From Rhabdophis nuchalis (taxonomy: Eukaryota > Chordata > Lepidosauria > Squamata > Natricidae): a stretch of 64,000 bases of DNA. The notes under the pieces are model-generated. The model searched no databases. It was not told where the DNA came from and saw nothing but the letters and a program-made list of their open reading frames with translations. Made by a program: the position numbers and the translations under genes. Of the stretch, positions 55,001 through 64,000 are shown piece after piece; the first letter of the stretch is position 1; every line of letters starts with the position of its first letter. The stretch spans positions 15,997,574 through 16,061,573 of the forward strand of contig CM077658.1 in NCBI GenBank assembly GCA_039707465.1, in the 5' to 3' direction.

Positions 55001-57057
55001 TCAACACACCGGCTATCTCCACCCTAAGATACTTTTTAATTCATCTTCTCTCGGATTAATTCCATTTTTGAAATCCTCACGGCCGTTCGATCCCTGGTTA
55101 TCCTAGCCCGGGAAGAGGATTGCTGGATTTGCAAATGAGCAAGGATGCATATGTATTAATGAATGGCCCGTATGTTTAATCAGAGAAGAATCTTGTGGTT
55201 TTTGGTGGGTTTTTTCTTCTTCCCCTCTTCCAAATTCGCACACGGAGAAACTCTTGTCTCCCCGGCCTCTTTTTTTTCTCTCCTTTTGCTCCTGATATTA
55301 GAGCTTAGCTATCGTCTCGCTGAAGAACCCTATTTGTCTGCTTTAAGTGAAATCACTCAATTCTCAAAAGTCAGTGGAGGACTTTAGAAGGGGGAGGGTT
55401 GGGACAGGCCACTCCAAATAAGTTCCATTAATCAAAAGACACAGTCTAATGTAACTAATATTTTACAATTAGAGAAGACAAGATGGAACTAAAAGCCATC
55501 TATCTCTCTTACACCACATGATCATCGATTCATAATCAGACGACTCAGAGTCGCACAAAGATGCATTTAAGGGGTGGTGGAGGGAGGGGGAGAGGAGAGG
55601 GAGAAAGAGGAGGAAGAGGGGAGGGGGGCTCGGTCGGGGCTGGAGATAATGAACGGAATGTGAACGAGCGGTGCTGAAGGCTGGGGGAAAAATGACACCC
55701 CGATTCAATGGTGACTGATGACACGAAGATGAGTTCTGAGATCTGACAGGCAGCAAATGACGGGCGTGATTCCTTCCCACCATTATGATACTCAATTATC
55801 TTGGGGGGGAAAGGCTTGGGGGGGGGGGCAAAGTGGTTCAGCCCAGTCGTTTATGTAGGAAGCTCGCAACTGGGGTAAGGGGGGATCTACTGGCGGGAAG
55901 CAGGAGGCTGGGAAAAAGAAGGCCACGTTTTTTCCCCGTCTTATACTTGGGTTTTGAGGCATCTGTTTTTTTTCCTTGGGGATGATCGAAGGTACAAGGA
56001 GAAAGGGGTAAAAGAAGGGGCTGGCCCGTTTGGTTTGACCAACCTTGAAGAAGGAATGGGCTGCATTTTCTTTCACTGCCACCTTCAGGAGAAAGGGAAG
56101 GGGGGAGAAGAAGGCAGGGAGGGAGGGAGAGAGGGAGGGAGGGAGGAAAGGGGAGAGTGAGGGAAGGAAGGAAGGAGGAAAAGAGGGAGGGAGAGAAAAA
56201 CTGAAGAAGAAACTCACATATTTCTTTGCATGAATTGTTTAACATCTGAGAAATAATATTCACAGAGCTTCCGCTGAGAAATACATGATGGCAAACAGAA
56301 TAGGAAAGCATTAGACATGGGAAGGGAGAGAGGAAGATGAGAGATGTCATTTAAAAGAGTCACTCATTAACGTAAATTAGCTTTAATAACAAAGGAAGAG
56401 GGAAGGCTGCCATGAAACAAGGTGGCTTCAGTGCCACAGGAAAACACCAGAGTTTGAAAAAGCAGGGCTGTGGTGCTACAATCTTAATTTTTCCAAGACC
56501 TCGAATTTCCGAAGTTCCATTGAAATTAAATAGAAATAGGGGAAGAAGTCTCTGTCTTCCTTCTACTTTCTTTGGTCAACGCTGCAAACAGCTTACAAAA
56601 CAGCTAAATATTTATTTTTCTACGTTCGTAAAACAGTTCCAACATCTGTGGGAATAACAATTCCTCTGTATTAAAATCCCTCTGAATGGATGTTCACTGG
56701 GCACTCTACCGGTTTACTCTGAGATAGATCGATCAATGGGGGGGGGGGGAAGCATTAGTTTCGCAGGCATTTAAACAAAAAGGAAAAAACCCAATTTAAA
56801 TGGTTGCCTGTGCCAGCTGCAAAGAAAGGGGAACTTGGGGGAATGGCTATGAGTTGGAGCAGATGAGAACAAGTCAAAAGGCAGAATGATGTTGATTAAT
56901 CAGGGAGTTGATATCTTTGCTGCAGATAACTAATCAGGGGCTAATTCTATCTAAGAAAGTTTATGGAAGAACTTTGAAGGGCAGAGAATCTTCAAGTGGC
57001 TGTTATACTTGAGGTATATTATCTTTAAATGAATATCACTGCGGTTTGTTACATTAA
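55001..57057. other. Unique block, candidate regulatory DNA
   Basis: About 2 kb without interspersed repeats. It contains the POU octamer ATTTGCAAAT (about 55128), GATTAATTCC and GTATTAATGAATG words, a GC-richer patch at 55540-55720 and a GGGA-rich run at 56100-56200. The lack of insertions is unusual for this window and could reflect constraint. No coding exon seen. Confidence 0.4.
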
Positions 57058-57125
57058 AGGACCCGCCCTGGGTCCTTTTTTAGGAGAAGGGCGGGATATA
57101 AATTTAATAAAATAAAATAAATAAA
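57058..57125 (+). mobile_element. L2-type LINE 3' terminus fragment
   Basis: GACCCGCCCTGGGTCC and GAAGGGCGGGATATAAATTT match the L2 subfamily at 28239-28680, ending in AATAAAATAAAATAAATAAA. Confidence 0.75.
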
Positions 57126-57130
57126 TTATG

Positions 57131-57368
57131 TACCATGTTTCCCCAAAATAAGACATTCTGCTTGAGCCCTGAAATAAGGCCTTATTTTGGGGAAGTCTTA
57201 TTATTATTGAGGTGCAGGAGGCGGTGAGCATGGTCAATTCATGGCTGCTGCTGTGTTGCAATATTTTCAGGGAGGGCTTATTTTCGGGGAAGGGCTTATT
57301 TTAGTGCATGCGCTCAAAAGCCTGATTGGGCTTATCCAGGGAGGTCTTATTTTGGGGAAAACAGAGTA
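57131..57368. mobile_element. TIR element ending in CCCCAAAATAAGAC
   Basis: TACCATGTTTCCCCAAAATA at left and the complement of TACTCTGTTTTCCCCAAAAT at right are inverted ends of about 24 bp. 238 bp with TA at both edges. Internal copies of the same GGCTTATTTT(C/G)GGGGAA motif occur. A non-autonomous Tc1/mariner-like element is likely. Confidence 0.8.
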
Positions 57369-59686
57369 ACATTTGAATCTATTTCTAGGATTCTATCGAT
57401 ATCAATAGCAATAGCACTGAGACTTATATGCCACTTCACATATAATGAGACAGGAAATCTAAGCAGGACATCTGATATAAATGTGTGGTTTTGGAGGGGG
57501 GAGAGAGAAATACGTTCATCGATAGGCACCCAGAACCCATTTTTTCTAAATTTAGCATTCTCAATAAATCTCTAAATCCATTGAGTTTGTCCCCAGTTTA
57601 ACTTAATCTAGAGGATTGGGATCTTTATTTTAAAAAAAAACAATTGGCTTAAACTTTTCCATGCATGTAACTATTCCTTTTTCCATTATTGGGGAAGAAA
57701 TAGAAGCAACCTAAATTAAAAAAAAAAAATCAAACCCAACAAACCTAATGTTGTGTATTTATGCAAAATCTTGGGATAAATAATTTTATCCGAAATGATA
57801 ATGAGGCATTATTAGCATAAGACATTATCGCTTGTAAATATGGCTCTTTCTACATTCTGCACAGATCTGCGTGCTTCAGATTTCCAAAGATCTGGTGTGT
57901 TTTTCTCTTCTTCTTTACTCCATTCTGGATCAATTTGGTATGGTTTATACTACTGACCTTTCTTGTTTTTTTAAAAAATGCAGAAATACATGGAAATGTT
58001 CAGAAAGTGAAGCTTCAAAAGCCAGCCCAATGAGTCTGTTAAATCTTTAACAGAACAATAATGCTGGAAGAGAATTTATTTCATGCAATGCTAAAAATTT
58101 CATTCAATACAGGTGATCCCAAATTACTTCTTTTTACATTTAAAGAAAATGAAGCCTTTGGATTTAATTTCATACAAGGCTCGAATAAGTTCCTGTTTTG
58201 ACTGTCTTATTTAAGGTGAGCAGTTAGAATACGCAGGTGAAAGTACTCGGTAATAATCAATATTTTTCTCCTCTGTTCTGTTTTCAAAATAAACGTTTCT
58301 ACGGCCTGTTTAAAAAATAGGCATTTGAGGAAGGTAAAACGTTTCTACCTCCTTTGGAAAACATGGATGCGTAACACCAGTTGAAACAATTTAGGTTTTT
58401 TAGAGAGAACGAGTGATTTTGACTTCCTAGAAAGCAGATAACAGTGTAAAAATAAAATCTGATTTGGTAAAACTGGACTTTTATGAAATATATACCCATC
58501 TTATCTCCAAATCCTGAATATTCAGGTTCCACTGTACAGCCAAAACAATTCAAAAGCTGAATATTACCGGACATCTGCTAATTTTTTTTAAACTGTCTTT
58601 TAGGCTGCACTCATTATAACTTTCAAATAGTGCTACCATATCATGCCATAAAATCATCAAACTGACCCTTGTTTTCATATGAACTTTCTCTTTTATTATC
58701 CGTATTCCCTCTTCTAACGATGCCTTGGCCGTTTTTGCATGGCAATTGTCAATAACTGTTCATAGCTAAAAGTAAATACCTTTTTTAATTTTAAAAAATA
58801 TTTCACTTAAGTTTAGCAAAGATACCCCTAATAGTTTTATTACAAATTATTTAGGAACAAGGCTCAAAACGTTAAGAAATGCACTATTGCAGACGAAGCT
58901 CCAATGTGCACAATAAAGGAAGGATTCAAAAATAATTCTTTGGGCAAATATGAAAGCAAAGAAACAAACAAAAATCGATCAAGCATCTCATTAAAATGCA
59001 GATATCGTTGAGCTGCATTGCTTATTCCTCTACTTTTTGACTTAAAAATAAAGTCCCCTTTTCTTCACTCGTCTTAAATGGAGACTCGGTAAGCCACTTC
59101 CGCAAATAAGTTGGATCATTACAATACGAAACGAAAGCTCTTGTTTGTTGGCATGTTGTGTCTCGGTGTTTGTGTGGCTGCATTTGTGTGTGTCAGAGAT
59201 TGGTAAAACCCAGGATTGTAAAAGTGGTCTTCGGCGCCACCTCGAGGATTCGCCGCCACATAACAGCTGTTGCCACATGGCGGAAAATTAAATACAGCTG
59301 AATAATTGAACAAGAGGGCAAGTTCAGACAGAGGTCACCATCTGTTTCACTAGAACTCTTGGCAGACTTCGGGAAAACCTCGCGCGCATCATAAACATGC
59401 TTGCAGATATCAAATCACACACGGCCTTAGAAATAAAAGAAAACCAGCCCTGCGACATCATTGAGCTAATTACATGTGTTCTGCCATGTCGTCATGGATA
59501 CAAAATAAAATAAAGTAAGATAAAATGGAAGGTCAGGAAGATGCCTTGGCTGGCAAGCATAGATGGGCATGGGCAGAAGACAAAAGGCAAGATCTGCCTT
59601 CCGAGATGAAAGGTTGACGCAAAACCAGGTGCCGGGAAGCCTGGTCTTGGGTGATTTGGGCCTTCGGGACATGGAAATGCATTGTA
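57369..59686. other. Unique DNA, no gene seen
   Basis: 57395-57425 is a SINE family 1 tail (minus). From 57450 to 59680 the sequence is repeat-poor and AT-rich. A CpG-rich stretch at 59220-59290 lacks a coding frame I can support. Confidence 0.4.
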
Positions 59687-60066
59687 GAACTGTGACGGCG
59701 AACCTATGGCACGTATGCACAGCCACGTCACCTGGCATGCGCAGTGGTGGCTGTTCTGGGTTTCTGGCATGCATGCATGCATGATGACCAGCTGGCTTTT
59801 GTGCGTGCGGCGGTCCTGGAAACTGGAAGAGCTGGTCTTCCGTTTTTGGCATGAGCATGCACGCCAGCCAGCTGATCATTGCACTCATATGCATGCCAGT
59901 AACTGGAAGACTAGTTGGTCACTGCTCATGCACACCCAGGAAACCGGAAGTTCATTTTCCGGTGCGCGCATGACCCCTGGGCAGTTCCTCTTCCAGGTTG
60001 TGTCCCAGACGAGTGTGCATGCACGCTCTCTTCAGCACTTGGTGCCAAAAAGGTCCACCATAACTG
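59687..60066. mobile_element. Probable hAT element
   Basis: Starts CTGTGACGGCGAACCTATGG and ends TGCCAAAAAGGTCCACCATA, imperfect inverted repeats around a GGCAC core. The interior is rich in GCATGC words. It shares its head with 47505. No clear target duplication or transposase. Overlapping 96-155-codon frames across it are not genes. Confidence 0.65.
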
Positions 60067-61084
60067 CCTTAGAGGTTTCTAGTAGGTGGGTTTGTTTCGT
60101 GCTTTGGACAGAATTGGGGGTAGGGAACAAAATAAACATACTGGGGAGTCAAGTACCTTTGAGGCATTCATAGAACATTGTTCAAAAGTTCTGTGAGACT
60201 TTTGACCACAGTGCTGCAACATTGATTTTACTCTATGGATATCTAAGGGGGGGAAACGTACATGTGCCCCCCTTCCTGCCATGTTTCTGAACATCTGCAG
60301 GAAACAGCTGGATCAGGACAGGTTTGGACCAAGCTGTTAATCATGCAAGAATGTGGAGCGGTCTAGAGAGGCTTGTGGGCAGTGCGAAGACTCGTGGCAG
60401 GACGCATAAAACAGTGGCACACATTGTAGACAGCTCTTTTATTGTTGTTGAAGATGTTTAGATGCCCAGATGTCAGTGAACATGCCATGTTTAAAAGAGC
60501 AATAGAGTAGATGACCGTTGAGTGACATGATTGCAGGGCACAGTCTCGAAAAAATAGACAGTTAGCTCCTAATCACACAATATACTTAACTGGATTAAAG
60601 AGAGAATTATTATGTCACAGGAAGACCAGTTTGGTTTGAGTTCCAAATATACCTGGCATAATTTGAGTTATATTGATCTCCCCTACTGAATTGTGGTATC
60701 AGAGGTAACAGAGAAATAAAATCTCAGAGCAGATGTGCATCTTTGTCCATCTCTTTGCTTCACTTCATACCTAACCATAATCCTTGGGAGGCGATGCATC
60801 AGACTCAGAAAAAGATGAGGACCAATAAACAGGAAGGTAGCCCTCGCTTACCAAATGCCTCATTTAATGACTATTCAAAGTTAAGAGGTTGTAAAACATA
60901 AGCTTTGTGACCAACCTGAACATTGTCGGCATTGACAACATCACTATCGGTCAATTGCGCAGGTGGGCAGGTGGGCCAAACGAACCACCATACCAGTACG
61001 CTCCCTGCTGCTCCCGGCCACTATCGATACAACCCTACCGGGCCGTACCTGCAGCAACCCATCACTGGTGCTCCAATATTGGAG
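60067..61084. other. Unique DNA, no gene seen
   Basis: No recognised repeat. Overlapping frames at 60907-61117 are short and domainless. Confidence 0.4.
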
Positions 61085-61195
61085 TTTTTTAAAGAGATTG
61101 GACAATCCTTTGTCTGAAAAGGTATAGGGTCTCCTTGAGCAGGGGTTTGTACTAGAAGACCTCCAAGGTCCTTTCCAACTCTGCTATTCTGTTAA
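61085..61195 (+). mobile_element. CR1 LINE 3' UTR fragment
   Basis: GGGGTTTGTACTAGAAGACC, TCCAAGGTCCTTTCCAACTC and TGCTATTCTGTT are the CR1 3' end. Confidence 0.85.
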
Positions 61196-62885
61196 TCGTG
61201 TTGCTCCTTCACTAGACAAATTGCAGCCTCAGTGTTTCGCTATTGAGAAGAGATGGTCTCACCAAAAAGCAGATGTCTTCTCCTTCAAGGAATTTAAGGA
61301 AGGTCCTTAAATTTCTCCCTTACGAGCTCATGCATTCCTAACGTAGGAACGACTTTGCCTCTTGTCTTCCCTTTAAACAGCCTTTCCCAGGCTTCCCTTC
61401 CCTTTGTGCTTTTATCTTGAAATATCTCCCCATTCCTCAGTTTACACTGCAAACTCCTGGAAACCTTTCCCAGCTGCTTGTGTAGCTCTGTTTTTGGAGG
61501 GAGAATTGTTGAAATAGGAAATCCGTGGACATCGAAATGCCCCTTTATAGAAGTTTAAATGGTTTGCATATTCAACGGCCTCTCGGTGCCTTCTTGAATA
61601 TTGGAAATAAAGGCCTGACTCCCATTCGGGTGTTTTTCTTTTTCCATTACATGATTAAAGCTTGTTTGTTAAGGTTTATATATATATATATATATATAAG
61701 GTTTATATATTATATGTTAAAGCACACCAAGCCAGGCCCGATCAGTCCTAATTTACAGCCGCACTACGAGACATTATACCACAAGGACACCAACTTAAAT
61801 ATGTTTATTTGAAGGTGAACCACCGTATGGAATCTTAAGTTTTATTATTATTTTTGGGGGGGAGAAAAAAAATGGGCCGCATTATTCTATCGCTAGTAAG
61901 TTTCGCGCGGTGTCAGGGAACATTTGTAAACACGACAAGGTAATAACGCCATCTCACCAGAGAACTGGACACTTCCTTAGGGAAATCCATCATGCCTGCC
62001 TACAAACAGCGGTATCCTCGGGACTGTACAGATGCAAGTTCAAGGCATAATATTTATTGACTCCATCAGATGCATCTAATTCCAATGTTCGTGCAAATAA
62101 CCCAGTGGCCTTTTTTGGAGGGTTTCCCCCCCCCCCCCAGTGCTACGAGAGGAAGAAAAAAAAAAGGAAACGAAAAGCAGCATCGTAACATGTTTTACTA
62201 TGTGGTCAGTGGAGATTTCGGCATTGAAGGGGGAAGCAAAGGAGCAAGGATTTGATTATACTCCTTTACCCTGTAATTTTTGTTTGACAGGGCCAACTTA
62301 GGCCTCCGGCTGCCTAGGGCGTAGGAGAATAAGGGGCTTCCTTCCCGCTATGTTCATCCACATCCATGGGAGTTGAATCCCCTAACTGAGCCATCTCTTC
62401 TGTTGCACCTGAAAATTGTCAGGTCTACGTTTTAGGGCTAAAAGCTAGCAATGCCCATCTACTGCCCAAGTGAGCCGTGGTTAGTCTACTATTGAAACTG
62501 AAAATAATAACTCTTTTTCCAAGCGAGTTAATAATTTAATAAATTGAAATTAAATTGAGTTTCCCACGGATTCTTTTTAACAAGATTTATTGAGAAGAGA
62601 AAAGACGGGGGTTTCAGGAATTCAAGAACAAAGCTACTTGCTATCGGAAAATCAATGTATCCCAAAGTGATAGGAGTTCAACAACTTTGCCTTTTGCCTT
62701 GTTGTAAACCAACAAAGGGGCTAATTACACAGAGGTTTGCAGGATGTTGTTTATGTAATAGTCTAATAGAGGAGAATATTTATAGCTTGGGCTGGACATG
62801 AGGAGTCCTTCTTCGTTCTCTCTGAGCCTGCAGACATTTCATTATTGTAACTAGTAACATCATCAGTACTAGTACCCAAGAAGAA
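61196..62885. other. Unique DNA with a (TA)n run
   Basis: (TA)n at 61678-61699 beside a repeated AGGTTTATAT. A C run at 62128. No gene seen. Confidence 0.4.
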
Positions 62886-62958
62886 GGGAGGGAGGGAGAG
62901 AAAAAAGAAAAGGAAGGAAGGAAGGGAATGGAAAGGAAAGGAAAGGAAAGGAAGGAAA
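62886..62958 (+). repeat. (GGAA)n-type purine tract
   Basis: GGGA, GGAA and GAAAG units over about 70 bases. Confidence 0.85.
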
Positions 62959-64000
62959 ATATTGATGATGTTATCTAGTTACAGCCTGTTGTACCTTAAA
63001 ATGGCCCCTACTGTACTGCTGTAAAATGGCTTCTACTGGTAACAGCTTCACAGTACTCCACAAGGGGGAAAATCCAACATTAGAAATTACATTTGGTCCG
63101 GACATTTTTCCCCTACAAATAAACACCCAGGCAATGCCGGGTTATTGGCTAGCGTCTTTTATAAAACCAAACTCTAAAGCAGTATATAAGTCTAAGTGCT
63201 ATTGTTATCTGTTCTAATAAGGATTGAAATTAAAGTCCCATCAATTCTTCTCTAGAATTTTAATGGCCATGCACTATTAGCTCAAATGTGGCCCAACATT
63301 ATGCTGTTTTACAATTCTTTATTGTCTTTACCAAATGCATCTTTTCATCAAAAATAATCAGTATGGGTTTCATAGATGGCATTCTGTAAGGCTTACATGG
63401 GGACCAGTGCCACATTATTTGAAACAGCTGTTAGGATAATGGTTGGTTGTAATGGTAGTGTTACAATGCTATTTAACTGTGTTATTTTAATATATAGTTT
63501 TATACCTTTTTTCAAAATGCAATTTGCCTAGAAACATTGATGATGCAGCATGCAAAACCATGTAATAGATAGATGAAGGTAGGTAGGTAGGTAGCTCAGA
63601 TCATATTAACATCTGCATGAACATAAACTTTCATAATCAAGATACAGCTCTGAATGCCACTTTTTTTTTCTAAAAGAAAAAAAACCCGACATTATTTGCA
63701 ATAAAGTCTCCCAAAATATTAAAAATCATATTTAAAGCATTCTCATAAAATGTGTATAAGGAAGAGACAAGCTTAATTCTCAAAGGCTCCATTATCAGAG
63801 CAAAAATTAATATTTGTACGGTTTCCAAATTGGAATAAAATTGCAAAGATGCAAACGCCCCCCTATATCATGATCTATAAAGCAGTTGCAAATGTTAAAT
63901 CAGCTGTAAAAATGATTTAAAATCTATGTGAATAATTTTATTAAACTGATTTAAACCTGCATTTTATGCTACCTTCATTTATTAGCAGCATCTCAGGCAA
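62959..64000. other. Unique AT-rich DNA
   Basis: 63170-63212 is a SINE family 1 tail (GCAGTATATAAGTCTAAGTG, plus). (AGGT)n-like run at 63577-63594. No gene recognised. Confidence 0.4.

Overview
The window looks like non-coding vertebrate nuclear DNA, most likely from a squamate and probably a snake. The evidence is its repeats. There are Sauria-type tRNA SINEs ending in ACCTTT-like tails, Bov-B LINE 3' ends, an L2-clade LINE, and CR1 and CR1/L3 LINEs, one of which runs into an (ATTCT)n microsatellite, an association reported for snake CR1/L3 elements. There are also many hAT-type MITEs with clear 8-bp target duplications. Nothing looks bacterial: there are no operons, tRNA or rRNA genes, or CRISPR arrays.

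Only one host coding segment can be supported. It lies on the minus strand at 36914-37149: a splice acceptor followed by 77 codons with one complete C2H2 zinc finger and a short acidic/serine-rich tail ending in TAA. It reads as the terminal coding exon of a multi-exon zinc-finger transcription factor. If so, 33.4-36.9 kb is probably its long 3' UTR (three AATAAA signals cluster at 33395-33470), 37.15-64 kb is its last intron, and 1-33.4 kb is downstream flank. I could not settle which paralogue it is.

Region by region: 1-5.9 kb holds a nested stack, an old hAT element split by a MITE with a perfect 8-bp duplication and by a 5'-truncated L2 LINE whose endonuclease/reverse-transcriptase frame is still open for over 930 codons. 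5.9-20 kb has SINEs, a second copy of the same MITE, L2 and CR1/L3 fragments, and three palindromic hAT MITEs. 20-33 kb has a 580-bp solo LTR, a second LTR fragment, a long TTC/TCC tract, an L3 tail and, inside a hAT MITE, a 15-unit 41-bp minisatellite. 33-37.2 kb is the gene end, with a hAT element inside the putative 3' UTR. 37-64 kb has another solo LTR, Bov-B and CR1 fragments, a 600-bp polypurine tract with a 230-bp higher-order repeat, a solo LTR inserted in the end of a MITE, and two other TIR elements. Long stretches between them are unique and AT-rich, and a few could be conserved regulatory DNA.

The most notable pattern is the coupling of transposable elements to simple repeats. Several families carry microsatellites or a minisatellite at a fixed internal or terminal position, so mobile elements appear to have seeded much of the tandem-repeat content. 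I found no convincing new multi-gene system.
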